From Pseudomonas alcaligenes (GTDB lineage: Bacteria > Pseudomonadota > Gammaproteobacteria > Pseudomonadales > Pseudomonadaceae): DNA of 64,000 bases. Location: contig NZ_LZEU01000001.1 in the NCBI RefSeq assembly GCF_014490745.1, positions 1,635,501 to 1,699,500 of the forward strand, written 5' to 3'. Position numbers and translations under genes: made by a program. Positions 8,530 through 17,815 of the stretch are shown piece by piece. The notes under the pieces were generated by a model. That model made no database searches and was not told where the DNA came from. It worked only from the letters and a program-made list of their open reading frames with translations. Within the stretch, counting starts at the first letter, position 1; each line of letters starts with the position of its first letter.

Positions 8530-8535
8530 TAGCCC

Positions 8536-8733
8536 AGAACTTGTCTCGGAGCTTTTGAGCTAGAGCCAGGCAAGGCGAAATTGGGCGAGGACGCGGAGTT
8601 TACGAGGTGTAAATGAGCAGTACTCGTTTCACTCACCCTCCGGGCCGCGCTAAAGCGCGTTAGCCGCAAGCAGCTTGCCGAGCCCAATTTCAACGCAGTA
8701 TGGCCGACGATCAGAATCTCCGAGGCGGGTTCT
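8536..8733. repeat. 198-bp element with about 50-bp imperfect terminal inverted repeats (MITE-like)
   Basis: The interval between the convergent genes uvrB and the EamA transporter is almost exactly filled by an inverted-repeat unit. AGAAC..CTCGGAG..TT.TGA at the left reappears in reverse complement at the right end. After 41-42 bases on each side comes a perfect ten-base pair, GAAATTGGGC (8577-8586) with GCCCAATTTC (8682-8691). The core has a smaller palindrome (GCGC-TAAA-GCGC, about 8647-8658). No coding potential is seen. It could be a dispersed non-autonomous element that also serves as a bidirectional terminator. Confidence 0.65.
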
Positions 8734-9632
8734 CAGCGGCGCCCGAAGATGATCAGCGACACCCCGCCCAGGGTCGCCAGGCAGGCCGCGCCGGCGCTCA
8801 GGCTGAGTTGTTCGCCGAGGATCAGGAAGCCCAGCAGCAGTGCCACCACCGGGTTGACGAAGGCGAAGGTCGACACCAGGCTCGGGCGCACCTCGCGCAG
8901 CAGCCAGAAGTAGGCCGGGTATACGCCCAGGCTCACTGGCAGTACCAGATAGGCCAGCCACAGCCAGCCATGCACGGACAGATTGGTCAGGTGCAGGGCT
9001 TGCCAGTCGCCATGCCAGAGGCCGATGACCGCCAGCACGACGGCGCCGATCAGCATCTGCAGGCTGAGGCCGAACCAGCTGGAGCGGAATGGTGCGCGCT
9101 GGCGCATCCACCAGGCGCCGACCGCCCAGAGCAGGGTGGCCAGCAGCACCAGGGCACCAGAGAACCACTGCAGCGGCCCGGCATCGCTGCCCAGGCCATT
9201 GCTCATCAGCAGCACGATGCCGCCGCTGGCCAGCGCCAGGCCGAGCAGTACCCAGAGTGGCGGGCGTTCGCCGAGCAGCCATTCCAGCGCCACGCTCCAT
9301 AGCGGCAGGGTGGTATAGAGCATGGCCAGCAGGCCGGTCGGCAGGTGCAGGTTGGCGTAGATCAGCGCGCCTTGGCCGATGGCGATCAGCAGCAGGCCGC
9401 CGATCAGGGCGCTGCCCCAGTTGCCGGGTTGCACATGGGCTTCACCGCGGCTGGCGGCCCACAGCAGGGCCAGCAAGCCGGCGAACAGGAAGCGCAGGGT
9501 GCCGATGATGAAGGGCGGCAGTTCGCGCAGGAGGAAGTGGTTGGCCAGGTAGGTGGTGCCCCAGCCGATGTAGATGACCAGGAAGGCACCGATCAGCAGA
9601 AGGGAGCGGGAACGGCTAGCGGAGGCGGGCAT
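8733..9632 (-). CDS. EamA/DMT-family inner-membrane transporter
   Basis: A 299-residue, very hydrophobic protein with ten predicted membrane helices arranged as two EamA repeats (about 10-140 and 150-290). This is the plan of the YedA/RhaT-like drug/metabolite exporters. The first helix begins L-L-L-I-G-A-F-L-V-I-Y-I-G-W-G-T-T-Y and the second repeat contains the typical late segment P-V-V-A-L-L-L-G. The substrate is unknown; relatives export amino acids, metabolites or drugs. An AAGG sequence precedes the ATG. The gene converges on uvrB, with the inverted-repeat element between them. It is not obviously part of an operon with emrB, whose stop lies 50 bases upstream across a hairpin. Confidence 0.85.
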   Translation of the reverse strand: MPASASRSRSLLLIGAFLVIYIGWGTTYLANHFLLRELPPFIIGTLRFLFAGLLALLWAASRGEAHVQPGNWGSALIGGLLLIAIGQGALIYANLHLPTGLLAMLYTTLPLWSVALEWLLGERPPLWVLLGLALASGGIVLLMSNGLGSDAGPLQWFSGALVLLATLLWAVGAWWMRQRAPFRSSWFGLSLQMLIGAVVLAVIGLWHGDWQALHLTNLSVHGWLWLAYLVLPVSLGVYPAYFWLLREVRPSLVSTFAFVNPVVALLLGFLILGEQLSLSAGAACLATLGGVSLIIFGRR

Positions 9633-9650
9633 TGCGGAACCTTAACGACG

Positions 9651-9673
9651 ACACGCCACTTGTGGTGGCGTGT
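9651..9673. terminator. Hairpin between the emrB-like and EamA genes
   Basis: A perfect nine-base stem (ACACGCCAC / GTGGCGTGT, five-base loop). It has no T tract on either strand, so it may be a weak terminator or an mRNA-processing stem downstream of the EmrB-like gene. Confidence 0.45.
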
Positions 9674-9681
9674 GCGGCTTA

Positions 9682-11232
9682 TTAGTGGGCAGCGCCGCCG
9701 GTGGTGCCCGGTGGCAGTGCGCGGGTCAGGAGCACGGCGATCATGCTGATGGCCAGTGCCAGTCCGACGAAATGGAAGGCGTCATTGTAGGCCATGATCG
9801 CCGCCTGCTGGTGGACGATCTGGCTCAGCTTGCCCAGGGCCGCCTGCTGGCTGCCGAGCTGTTCGGCGAGCAGCGCCAGACGCTCGTCCACCTGTGGGTT
9901 GCCCGGTACCAGGGCTTCGCGCAGGTAGTCGAAGTAGATCTTGGTTCGGCTGTCGAGCAGGGTGGCGAGCAGGGCGATGCCGATGGCGCCGCCGAGGTTG
10001 CGCAGGATGTTGAACAGGCTCGAGGCCGAGCCGGCATCCTGGGCCTGGATGTAGGCCGTGGCGATCAGCGAGATGGTCACCATCACAAAGGGCTGGCCGA
10101 TGGCGCGGATGATCTGGATCTGGTGGAACTGTTCGCCGGCAAAGTCCGGGTTGAGGATGCCGGAGGCGAAGCTGGACAGGCCGAACAGGCCGAAACCCAT
10201 GGCGCAGAGCAGTTTCGGCGTGATGTATTTCATCAGCTTGGGCACCAGCGGGATGATCAGCAGCTGCGGCAGCCCGGCCCACATGATCACTTCACCGATC
10301 TGCAGGGCGTTGTAGTTGTGCACCTGGGCCAGGTACAGCGGCAGCAGATAGATCGAGCCATACAGGCCGACCCCCATGCCCAGGCCGGCGATGCTGGTCA
10401 GGCCGAAGTTGCGTTCGCCGAGGATGCGCAGGTTGATCAGCGGGTTGGGCTTGGATAGCTGCAGGATGACGAACAGGATCAGGCTGATGACGGCGATGGA
10501 GCCGAGGCCGACGATCAGGTTCGACTCCAGCCAGTCCTTGCGGTGGCCTTCCTCGAGGAACACCTGCAGGCAGCCGAGGCCCAGCGCCAGGGTGACGATG
10601 CCGGCATAGTCGGTGCTCTTCAGCAGCTCCCAGTGTGGCGCCTTCTTCTCCAGGCCGTACATCAGGCCGGCGATCATCAGCAGGCCCGGCGGCACGTTGA
10701 TGTAGAAGATGTATTCCCAGCCCCAGTTCTCCGTCAGCCAGCCGCCCAGGGTCGGGCCGATGGAGGGGGCGAAGGTGGCAGTGATGGCGAACAGCGCCAT
10801 GCCGCGCGCGCGGTGGTGTTCCGGCAGCTTGATCAGGGTCAGGGTGAACGCCAGGGGGATCAGCGCGCCGCCGGTGAAGCCCTGCAGGGCGCGGAACACG
10901 ATCATGCTCTCCAGGTTCCAGGCGAACGAGCAGAGCAGCGAGGAGGCGAGGAAGCCCAGCGATACCCACACGGCCAGGCGCCGCGCCGAGAGCAGCTGCA
11001 CCAGCCAGGCGGTGAGCGGGATCATGATGATCTCGGCCACCAGGTAGGAGGTGGAGATCCACGAACCTTCTTCCAGGGTGGCCGACAGCGCGCCCTGGAT
11101 GTCCTTCAGCGAGGAGTTGGTGATCTGGATATCCAGCACCGCCATGAAGGCGCCGAGCATGGCGCTCATCACGGCAATCCAGTCGCGCCGGCTCGGCTCT
11201 CCGACTGGGCGGATCAGTGCATCACCGGCCAT
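9682..11232 (-). CDS. EmrB-type MFS drug efflux transporter (DHA2 family)
   Basis: A 516-residue proton-coupled transporter with 14 predicted membrane helices, the DHA2 layout. Features include D-I-Q-I-T-N-S-S-L in helix 1, A-F-T-L-T-L-I-K-L in the early loop region, and G-P-T-L-G-G-W-L (motif C-like) followed by W-G-W-E-Y-I-F-Y-I-N-V-P-P-G, highly typical of EmrB relatives. It works with the membrane-fusion protein encoded immediately upstream, and together with an outer-membrane channel (none here) would expel hydrophobic drugs or acids. The ATG overlaps the end of the emrA-like gene by 11 bases, so translation is probably coupled; no clear Shine-Dalgarno sequence is seen. Confidence 0.9.
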   Translation of the reverse strand: MAGDALIRPVGEPSRRDWIAVMSAMLGAFMAVLDIQITNSSLKDIQGALSATLEEGSWISTSYLVAEIIMIPLTAWLVQLLSARRLAVWVSLGFLASSLLCSFAWNLESMIVFRALQGFTGGALIPLAFTLTLIKLPEHHRARGMALFAITATFAPSIGPTLGGWLTENWGWEYIFYINVPPGLLMIAGLMYGLEKKAPHWELLKSTDYAGIVTLALGLGCLQVFLEEGHRKDWLESNLIVGLGSIAVISLILFVILQLSKPNPLINLRILGERNFGLTSIAGLGMGVGLYGSIYLLPLYLAQVHNYNALQIGEVIMWAGLPQLLIIPLVPKLMKYITPKLLCAMGFGLFGLSSFASGILNPDFAGEQFHQIQIIRAIGQPFVMVTISLIATAYIQAQDAGSASSLFNILRNLGGAIGIALLATLLDSRTKIYFDYLREALVPGNPQVDERLALLAEQLGSQQAALGKLSQIVHQQAAIMAYNDAFHFVGLALAISMIAVLLTRALPPGTTGGAAH

Positions 11233-12259
11233 CGCGGATGTCGACCTTGACCTCGACCGACATGCCCGGGCGGATCTTGCCCTTGAGCGGGTTGTCCGCG
11301 GCGAAGGTCAGCTTCACCGGAATGCGCTGCACCACCTTGGTGAAGTTGCCGGTGGCGTTGTCCGGCGGCAGCAGGCTGAACTGCGCGCCAGAGGCGGCGA
11401 ACAGGCTGTCGATCGAGCCTTCGATCGGGGTGTCCGGGTAGGCGTCGAAGACCAGTTCGGCGTGTTGGCCGACCTGCATCTTGCCGATCTGGGTTTCCTT
11501 GAAGTTGGCCTGCACCCAGATGTCGTCGCTCGGCACGATCGACAGCAGGTAGGCGCCGGCCTGTACCACCTGGCCGTTGCGCGCCGAGCGCTGGCCGACG
11601 ATGCCGCTGAGCGGGGCGTGAATCTGCGTGCGCTCGAGGTTGAGCTCGGCCTGGGCGATGTCGGCGCGGGCATTGGCGATCTGGGCTTCGAGGCGTTTGA
11701 CCTCGGCATTCAGTGCATCCACCTGCTGGCGCTGGGCGCTCAGGTCGGCCTCGGCCTTGGCCAGCTGCGAGCGGGCCACGCGGCTGTCGGCGGAGAGGGT
11801 GGTAACCCGCTCTTCGGAGACATAGCCGGGCTTGCGCAGGGTCTGCGCGCGGGACAGGTCGATCTGCGCGCGGCTCAGGGTGGCTTCGCTGGCGCCGACA
11901 TCGGCCTTGCTCGCGGCGATCAGGCTCGATTGCTGGGTCAGGCGGCTCTGCGCCTGGGTCAGTTCGGCCTCGCGGGTGGCCAGGGCGGCACGGGCGCGAT
12001 CCAGGGCCAGCTGGAAGTCAGCGGATTCGAGGGTGGCCAGCAGCTGGCCCTTTTCCACATGCTGGTTGTCCTGCACCAGAACCTGCTCGATGCGGGCATT
12101 GAGTTGGCTGGAAACCCGGGTGATCTCGCCCTGGACGTAGGCGTTGTCGGTGCTCTCGTGGAAGCGCCCGACCAGCAGCCAGTGTCCGAACAGAACCAGG
12201 CCGACCGCGACGAGGAGGGCGATGAAGACGGACAGGCGGCGTTGCAATTGTGCGGGCAT
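11222..12259 (-). CDS. EmrA/HlyD-type membrane fusion protein
   Basis: A 345-residue periplasmic adaptor. A single N-terminal anchor helix (about 9-29) is followed by S-T-D-N-A-Y-V-Q-G (EmrA hallmark), a lipoyl half, a long alpha-helical hairpin rich in Ala/Gln/Glu (about 75-195), the second lipoyl half and a beta-barrel ending in G-M-S-V-E-V-K-V-D. It links the EmrB-like inner-membrane pump to an outer-membrane factor. It is the first gene of a two-gene operon and is divergent from a LysR regulator 108 bp away, which suggests that regulator controls the pump. Confidence 0.9.
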   Translation of the reverse strand: MPAQLQRRLSVFIALLVAVGLVLFGHWLLVGRFHESTDNAYVQGEITRVSSQLNARIEQVLVQDNQHVEKGQLLATLESADFQLALDRARAALATREAELTQAQSRLTQQSSLIAASKADVGASEATLSRAQIDLSRAQTLRKPGYVSEERVTTLSADSRVARSQLAKAEADLSAQRQQVDALNAEVKRLEAQIANARADIAQAELNLERTQIHAPLSGIVGQRSARNGQVVQAGAYLLSIVPSDDIWVQANFKETQIGKMQVGQHAELVFDAYPDTPIEGSIDSLFAASGAQFSLLPPDNATGNFTKVVQRIPVKLTFAADNPLKGKIRPGMSVEVKVDIRDGR

Positions 12260-12367
12260 GACGGGGGCTCGAACGGAGGGGGCGTAAGTGTAAGCGAATC
12301 TAACAGTGTTGCTGTGGAGTATATAGACGATAGAATCGCCAAACTTTGTTGCTTATTGGGAACAATC

Positions 12368-13285
12368 ATGGGGCTTGATGATGCTCTGATCTTCACCCGG
12401 GTCGTGGAGTGCCACAGTTTTACCCAGGCGGCGCAGAGCCTGGGCATGCAGAAATCCACGGTCAGTCGGCGCATCGCCCTGCTTGAGGAGCGCCTGGGCG
12501 TACGCCTGCTCAATCGCACCACGCGCAAGCTGCGCCTGACCGAAGTGGGGCAGGCCTACTACGAGCGCTGTCGGCAGATCATGCTCGACTTCGCTGAAGC
12601 CGAGCAGGCGGTGATGCAGTTGCAACAGGAGCCTTCCGGCTTGCTGCGCATCACCGCGCCTATCGAGTTCGGTCAGCTGTTCCTCGGCAGTGTGCTGGGG
12701 CAATTCATGCGCCAATACCCGCAGATCAGCGCCGAAGTGGAGCTGACCTCGCGTGAAGTCGACCTGGTCGAGGAGGGCATCGACATCGCCATCCAGATCG
12801 GCCAGCCGCAGGACTCGACCCTGATCGCGCGCAAGCTGTTCCAGAGCAGCCGACACCTGTGTGCCAGCCCCGAGTACCTGGCCCAGCACGGCACGCCGAG
12901 CAGCTCGCGGGAGCTGGCCAGCCATCGGGCGATCCTCTTGCCGCAGGACTCGCTGCGCTACTGGCCGCTGCTCGGCGAGAACATCGCCTGCCAGCGGGTG
13001 CTGTCGTGCAACAACATCACCCTGGCGCGCGAGGCGGCCCAGGCCGGCGCCGGGATTGCCGCGCTGCCGGTAATGATCAGCGGCGAGGCGCTGCGCAGCG
13101 GGCGACTGGTCGAGGTGTTGCCGGGCATCCGTCTGCCGGTAGGCGAGCTGTACGCCGTCTACCCTTCGCGGCGTTTCCAGGCAATGAAGGTGAAGACCTT
13201 CCTCGACTTCCTCATGGCCAGCCTGCCGGGCCCCGCCGGGCTGCTGGAGCCGGTGCCGGGCGGCCTGCTAACATCGCGCCCCTGA
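12368..13285 (+). CDS. LysR-family regulator divergent from emrAB-like operon
   Basis: A 305-residue LysR protein. The N-terminal winged helix (about 1-60: [18 protein letters not shown], then K-S-T-V-S-R-R-I) is followed by a substrate-binding regulatory domain with [16 protein letters not shown], close to the AaeR/DsdC-like group often found beside efflux pumps. ATG 12368 is the natural start of the HTH; the open frame extends far upstream but is only the shadow of emrA. The inducer is unknown. The 108-bp divergent intergenic region should contain its operator. Confidence 0.87.
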   Translation: MGLDDALIFTRVVECHSFTQAAQSLGMQKSTVSRRIALLEERLGVRLLNRTTRKLRLTEVGQAYYERCRQIMLDFAEAEQAVMQLQQEPSGLLRITAPIEFGQLFLGSVLGQFMRQYPQISAEVELTSREVDLVEEGIDIAIQIGQPQDSTLIARKLFQSSRHLCASPEYLAQHGTPSSSRELASHRAILLPQDSLRYWPLLGENIACQRVLSCNNITLAREAAQAGAGIAALPVMISGEALRSGRLVEVLPGIRLPVGELYAVYPSRRFQAMKVKTFLDFLMASLPGPAGLLEPVPGGLLTSRP

Positions 13286-13325
13286 GTATTCCCATTCGTT
13301 TCGCTTCTTTGTTTCGAGAGCCGTC

Positions 13326-14807
13326 ATGACCAAAGTCCGCACCCGTATTGCGCCGTCGCCCACCGGTGATCCGCACGTCGGTACCGCCTACATCGCCCTG
13401 TTCAACCTGTGCTTTGCCCGTCAGCACGGCGGCGAGTTCATCCTGCGCATCGAGGACACCGATCAGCTGCGTTCGACCCGCGAGTCCGAGCAGCAGATCT
13501 TCGACGCCCTGCGCTGGCTGGGCATCGAGTGGAACGAAGGCCCGGACGTCGGCGGCCCGCACGGCCCCTACCGGCAGAGCGAGCGTGGTGCGATCTACAA
13601 GAAGTACTCGGACGAGCTGGTCGCCAAGGGCCATGCCTTCCCGTGCTTCTGCTCCGCCGAGCGCCTGGACCAGGTGCGCGCCGAGCAGATGGCGAAGAAG
13701 GAAACCCCGCGCTACGATGGCCACTGCATCCATATCGCCCCAGACGAGGCGCAAAAGCGCATCGCCGCTGGCGAGTCCCATGTGGTGCGCATGAAGGTGC
13801 CGAGCGAAGGCGTCTGCGTGGTGCCGGACATGCTGCGTGGCGACGTGGAGATCCCGTGGGATCGCATGGACATGCAGGTGCTGATGAAGGCCGACGGCCT
13901 GCCCACCTACTTCCTGGCCAACGTGGTCGACGACCACCTAATGGAAATCACCCACGTCCTGCGCGGCGAGGAGTGGCTGCCGTCGGCGCCGAAGCTGATC
14001 AAGCTGTACGAGTACTTCGGCTGGGAGCAGCCCAAGCTCTGCTACATGCCGCTGCTGCGCAATCCGGACAAGTCCAAACTGTCCAAGCGCAAGAACCCCA
14101 CCTGCATCACCTTCTACGAGCGCATGGGCTTCATGCCCGAGGCGCTGCTCAACTACCTGGGCCGCATGGGCTGGTCGATGCCGGACGAGCGCGAGAAGTT
14201 CTCTCTGGCCGAGATGATCGAGCACTTCGACCTGTCGCGCGTCTCGCTCGGTGGGCCGATCTTCGATATCGAGAAACTGTCCTGGCTCAACGGCCAGTGG
14301 CTGCGCGAGCTGCCGGTGGAGCAGTTCGCCAAGCGCGTGCAGGACTGGGCCTTCAATTCCCAGTACCTGATGCAGATCGCCCCGCACGTGCAGCAGCGCG
14401 TCGAGACCTTCAGCGACATCGCACCGCTGGGCAGTTTCTTCTTCAGCGGCGGCGTGCAGCTCGATCCTGCGTTGCTGGCGCACAAGAAGCTGTCTCCTGA
14501 CCAGGTGCGCCAGTCCCTGCAGCTGCTGCTGTGGGAGCTGGAGGCGCTGCGCCAGTGGGACAAGGAGAAGATCACCGCTTGCATTCAGTTCGTCTGTGAG
14601 GGCCTCGGCCTCAAGCTGCGCGACCTGATGCCGCTGATCTTCCCTGCCATCACCGGCAAGGCCAGTTCGGTCTCGGTGCTGGATGCCATGGAAATCCTCG
14701 GCGCCGATCTGTCGCGCTTCCGTCTGCGCCAGGCTATCGAGCTGCTCGGTGGCGTAAGCAATGGCGAGAGCAAGGAGTGGAAGAAACTGCTGGAAAGCTT
14801 CCGCTGA
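13326..14807 (+). CDS. gltX: Glutamyl-tRNA synthetase
   Basis: A class I aminoacyl-tRNA synthetase of 493 residues that charges tRNA-Glu. The HIGH-type motif is [12 protein letters not shown] (about 10-21) and the KMSKS-type motif is K-L-S-K-R-K-N-P near residue 250. The anticodon-binding helical domain occupies the C-terminal third. The downstream tRNA operon includes two tRNA-Glu genes, its substrates. The ATG follows a weak purine stretch (GAGAG). It carries the usual discriminating GluRS features. A non-discriminating role cannot be excluded by eye, but gatCAB is not in the window. Confidence 0.96.
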   Translation: MTKVRTRIAPSPTGDPHVGTAYIALFNLCFARQHGGEFILRIEDTDQLRSTRESEQQIFDALRWLGIEWNEGPDVGGPHGPYRQSERGAIYKKYSDELVAKGHAFPCFCSAERLDQVRAEQMAKKETPRYDGHCIHIAPDEAQKRIAAGESHVVRMKVPSEGVCVVPDMLRGDVEIPWDRMDMQVLMKADGLPTYFLANVVDDHLMEITHVLRGEEWLPSAPKLIKLYEYFGWEQPKLCYMPLLRNPDKSKLSKRKNPTCITFYERMGFMPEALLNYLGRMGWSMPDEREKFSLAEMIEHFDLSRVSLGGPIFDIEKLSWLNGQWLRELPVEQFAKRVQDWAFNSQYLMQIAPHVQQRVETFSDIAPLGSFFFSGGVQLDPALLAHKKLSPDQVRQSLQLLLWELEALRQWDKEKITACIQFVCEGLGLKLRDLMPLIFPAITGKASSVSVLDAMEILGADLSRFRLRQAIELLGGVSNGESKEWKKLLESFR

Positions 14808-14872
14808 GCGGGGTGCGAGGGTAAGTGGTTGTTCTTTCGACGAAAAATATTCGAGTCGAATGAAAAATAGTG

Positions 14873-14901
14873 TTGACAGCCTGAGCCCTCGAACCTAATA
14901 T
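14873..14901 (+). promoter_or_regulatory. Sigma70 promoter of the tRNA-Ala/Glu operon
   Basis: Perfect TTGACA (14873-14878), 17-base spacer, then TAATAT (14896-14901), followed by a GC-rich discriminator (GCGCCCCG) typical of stringently controlled stable-RNA promoters. The first tRNA starts at 14920. Confidence 0.85.
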
Positions 14902-14919
14902 GCGCCCCGTCCAAGCGAC

Positions 14920-14995
<76 letters not shown>

Positions 14996-15042
14996 AATTG
15001 CCACCGAATGAATTCCAGCGCATTCGGGTAAATGAAGGATTT

Positions 15043-15118
15043 GTCCCCTTCGTCTAGTGGCCTAGGACACCGCCCTTTCACGGCGGTAACAGGGGTTCGA
15101 GTCCCCTAGGGGACGCCA
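15043..15118 (+). tRNA. tRNA-Glu (UUC), copy 1
   Basis: A 76-base cloverleaf with acceptor GTCCCCT/AGGGGAC, encoded GCCA end and anticodon loop CTTTCAC giving TTC (Glu). Identical to the copy at 15286. Confidence 0.96.
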
Positions 15119-15161
15119 CTTCACGCAGTGCTTGCACTGCACGTCGAGAGACGCAAAATCC

Positions 15162-15237
<76 letters not shown>

Positions 15238-15246
15238 ATTCCACAC

Positions 15247-15275
15247 AAGGCCAGCCTAGTGCTGGCCTTGTCTTT
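15247..15275 (+). terminator. Internal hairpin in the tRNA operon
   Basis: Nine-base perfect stem AAGGCCAGC / GCTGGCCTT followed by a pyrimidine-rich GTCTTTC, lying between tRNA-Ala copy 2 and tRNA-Glu copy 2. It could act as a partial terminator or an RNase processing site. Confidence 0.5.
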
Positions 15276-15285
15276 CGAAGGTTTT

Positions 15286-15361
15286 GTCCCCTTCGTCTAG
15301 TGGCCTAGGACACCGCCCTTTCACGGCGGTAACAGGGGTTCGAGTCCCCTAGGGGACGCCA
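15286..15361 (+). tRNA. tRNA-Glu (UUC), copy 2
   Basis: Same 76-base sequence as copy 1, with anticodon TTC. Last gene of the operon, followed by two terminators. Confidence 0.96.
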
Positions 15362-15367
15362 TTTTTA

Positions 15368-15421
15368 CCCGCTATGCGGGCTTTTGAAGGGTCATTCCGA
15401 ATGGAATGGCCCTTTTGTTTT
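15368..15421 (+). terminator. Tandem terminators of the tRNA operon
   Basis: First a short stem CCCGC-TAT-GCGGG followed by CTTTT. Then a longer stem of AAGGGTCATTCC with GGAATGGCCCTT (one wobble), followed by TTGTTTTT. Together they should stop stable-RNA transcription efficiently. Confidence 0.88.
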
Positions 15422-15521
15422 TCCGCCTTAGAAACTTCTCACCCGACCAGCGGCTGGGCAGCTGGCTTGCGCGTTTATATTTCGTGCGTAATATTATGAT
15501 CGTAATCTTAAGGAGGCTGCC

Positions 15522-16061
15522 ATGCACGAGAAGAAGGCCAGAACCCGCGAACGAATAGTCGATGCGGCAACCCGGGCGCTGATTCGCCGTGGCCCGGTCG
15601 AGCCGAGCGTGGGTGAGGTGATGGGCAGCCTCGGGCTGACGGTGGGCGGCTTCTATGCCCACTTTGCCAGCAAGGATGCGCTGATGCTGGAAGCCTTCTG
15701 CAGTCTGCTGCAGCGCCGTCGCGACATGCTGCGGCAGCTCGATGGCAGCTTGTCGGCCGTGGAACGGCGAGTCTTGGCGGCGACCTTCTATCTGTCGCGC
15801 CGGCATCGCGACAGCGAGCGCGATGCCTGCCCGCTGCCGGCCGCGCTGAGCGCCCTGGAGCGTCTGCCCGAGCCGTTCCGTGCCGAGCTGGAGCGCCACC
15901 TCGAACTGATGGTGGCCGATCTGGCGGGTTGCCCGGAGGACAGCGACAAGGCCTTGGCCGATCTGGCCCTGATGGTGGGTGGCCTGGCCCTGGCGCGTGC
16001 GCTGGGGGAGGGCGGGTTGTCCGATCGAATTCTGCGTGCCGCCAGAACGGCGGTGATCTAG
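15522..16061 (+). CDS. TetR/AcrR-family transcriptional regulator
   Basis: A 179-residue TetR-type repressor. The N-terminal HTH (about residues 8-54: R-E-R-I-V-D-A-A-T-R-A-L-I, then L-T-V-G-G-F-Y-A-H-F-A-S-K-D-A-L) is followed by a helical ligand domain resembling TetR_C members of the AcrR/NemR group. A strong TAAGGAGG lies six bases from the ATG. The alpha/beta-hydrolase gene begins 39 bases downstream, so the two are probably co-transcribed and the hydrolase or its substrate may be the regulated function. The ligand is unknown. Confidence 0.9.
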   Translation: MHEKKARTRERIVDAATRALIRRGPVEPSVGEVMGSLGLTVGGFYAHFASKDALMLEAFCSLLQRRRDMLRQLDGSLSAVERRVLAATFYLSRRHRDSERDACPLPAALSALERLPEPFRAELERHLELMVADLAGCPEDSDKALADLALMVGGLALARALGEGGLSDRILRAARTAVI

Positions 16062-16100
16062 AGCATGCCCGCAGGGCGGGCGAGTGAGAGGAGAGGCAAA

Positions 16101-16967
16101 ATGAGCAGCATGAACTGGGTTCGTGGCTTCAATGCCACTGTCGGCCGTCTGGCTCCGGATCTGGTAGCCAGCAAGATGCACCGTGCCTTCCTCACCCCGC
16201 GCGAGCTGCCGCCGCGCGACTGGGAGCTGCCGCTGCTGGCCGATGCTGAACGCATTACCCTGCGCTTCGGCCTGTCGGCACTGCGCTGGGGGCAGGGGCC
16301 GGCGGTGCTCCTGATGCACGGCTGGGAGGGCCGGCCGACGCAGTTCGCCAGCCTGATCCGCGCCCTGGTGCGCGCCGGCTACGGCGTGGTGGCGCTGGAC
16401 GGCCCGGCCCATGGCCGCTCGCCCGGCTACGAGGCCAATGTGGTGCTGTTCGCCCGTGCGCTGCTGGAGGCGGCCAGCGAGCTGCCGCCGCTGCATGCGG
16501 TGATCGGCCATTCGATGGGCGGCGCTGGCGCCTTGCTGGCGACTCAGCTGGGCCTGCGCACCGAAGCCCTGGTGACCATTGCCGCGCCGGCGCGCATCCT
16601 CGGTGCCCTGCGCCGCTTCGCCCACTTTGTCGGCCTGCCGAAAGAGGCGCGGGCGCGCTTCGTCAGCAAGGTCGAGCAGAGCGCCGGCATGCCGGTAGCG
16701 CGGGTGGATGTGGCGCACTATGCGCTGACCATGCCGGGCCTGGTGGTGCATGCGCGGGACGACCAGATGGTGCCCTTCAGCGAGGCCGAGAGCATTCATC
16801 AGGCCTGGCCGGGCAGCCGCCTGCTGAGCCTGCCGAGCGGCGGGCACAGCAAGCCGTTGGGCGATGCTCGGCTGGTGGAGGCGGTGCTGGAGCTGCTCGG
16901 CAATGCCGACCTGGCGGCCGCGGGGCAGCGGCAGCTGCTAAGCCCGGCTCTACGCGTCGCCTCTTGA
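16101..16967 (+). CDS. Alpha/beta-hydrolase-fold protein
   Basis: A 288-residue hydrolase. The oxyanion segment L-M-H-G-W-E-G-R near residue 71, the nucleophile elbow G-H-S-M-G-G (Ser near 138), an Asp in V-H-A-R-D-D-Q and a late His in S-G-G-H-S-K together give a plausible Ser-Asp-His triad. There is no signal peptide, so it is cytosolic. Substrate class (ester, lactone, haloalkane) cannot be told. ATG 16101 is chosen because GAGAGG lies seven to eight bases upstream; the longer frame from 16065 has no ribosome site. It follows the TetR gene, in the same order as in P. aeruginosa. Confidence 0.87.
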   Translation: MSSMNWVRGFNATVGRLAPDLVASKMHRAFLTPRELPPRDWELPLLADAERITLRFGLSALRWGQGPAVLLMHGWEGRPTQFASLIRALVRAGYGVVALDGPAHGRSPGYEANVVLFARALLEAASELPPLHAVIGHSMGGAGALLATQLGLRTEALVTIAAPARILGALRRFAHFVGLPKEARARFVSKVEQSAGMPVARVDVAHYALTMPGLVVHARDDQMVPFSEAESIHQAWPGSRLLSLPSGGHSKPLGDARLVEAVLELLGNADLAAAGQRQLLSPALRVAS

Positions 16968-17063
16968 GGTGGTCGGCCTGCCGCTCGCCTTGGCGTGCGG
17001 CAGGCTTGGGGGATTGGCGCGCTTGCCGCATCATGCAGGCCTGCTTGCCGCGATGGTGCCGCC

Positions 17064-17729
17064 ATGCCCGATGTTGTCCTGCACGAGTTTCCCGATCGTA
17101 GCGCCTGTTGCCAGCAGCTGGCGCTGGATCTGGCCGCTGTCCTGCGCGCTGCGCTGCAGCAGCGTGAACGTGCCAGCCTGCTGTTGCCCGGCGGCAGCAG
17201 CCCGCAGGCACTGTTGCCGCTGCTGGCGGCCGAGCGCCTGGACTGGGCGCGGGTCGATCTGAGCCCGACGGACGAGCGCTGGGTGCCGGCTGCCGCGGCG
17301 CAAAGCAACTACCGCCTGCTCGGTGAGGGGCTGCCGCTGGCTCGCGTTCTCGATCCACGCCAGGGGGCAGCCACCCTGGAGCAGGCGGCGCAGCGCTGGC
17401 AGGCTTGCCTGCAGCACCTGCAGCCGTTCGCCGCGGTACTGCTGGGCATGGGCGAGGACGGCCATTTCGCTTCGCTGTTCCCCGACATGCCTGGCCTGTC
17501 TGCGGCTCTCGACCCGCAAGCCGCACCGGCGGTGCTTGCGGCGCTGGCGCCCAGCGAGCCGCGCCAGCGGCTGTCGCCGAATCTGGCCATGCTCTGCCAC
17601 AGCCGGTGGCTGGGGCTGCTGGCTTTTGGCGCGGCCAAGCGGCAGCTGCTCGAGGCGCCTGCCGATCTGCCGCTGCAGGCGCTGCTCGGCAATGGCCGGC
17701 AGACCGTGCAGGTCTACTGGGCGCCCTGA
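17064..17729 (+). CDS. pgl: 6-phosphogluconolactonase
   Basis: A 221-residue DevB/Pgl-type lactonase that opens 6-phosphogluconolactone to 6-phosphogluconate, the step before Edd in the Entner-Doudoroff route. Motifs include L-L-L-P-G-G-S-S-P near residue 39, S-P-T-D-E-R-W-V-P near 69 and L-L-G-M-G-E-D-G-H-F-A-S-L-F-P near 130, the phosphosugar-binding core of the NagB/RpiA/Pgl superfamily. ATG 17064 starts the family's N-terminal strand; the longer frame from 16995 is not supported. The next gene is edd 86 bp on; zwf, which usually precedes pgl in Pseudomonas, is not here. Confidence 0.93.
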   Translation: MPDVVLHEFPDRSACCQQLALDLAAVLRAALQQRERASLLLPGGSSPQALLPLLAAERLDWARVDLSPTDERWVPAAAAQSNYRLLGEGLPLARVLDPRQGAATLEQAAQRWQACLQHLQPFAAVLLGMGEDGHFASLFPDMPGLSAALDPQAAPAVLAALAPSEPRQRLSPNLAMLCHSRWLGLLAFGAAKRQLLEAPADLPLQALLGNGRQTVQVYWAP

Positions 17730-17815
17730 GCAGCCGGTCGCCCTGTCCGGAGCGCGCCAGAGCAGGGCGCTAACCGTTACACTCAGGGCGAAGAGACTGG
17801 AAAGCGGATGTGCTG

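Noticed and set aside
11051..12367. N-terminal extension of the LysR gene to 744 codons
   Set aside because: The upstream part is antisense to emrA; the HTH begins at ATG 12368, as in all LysR proteins.
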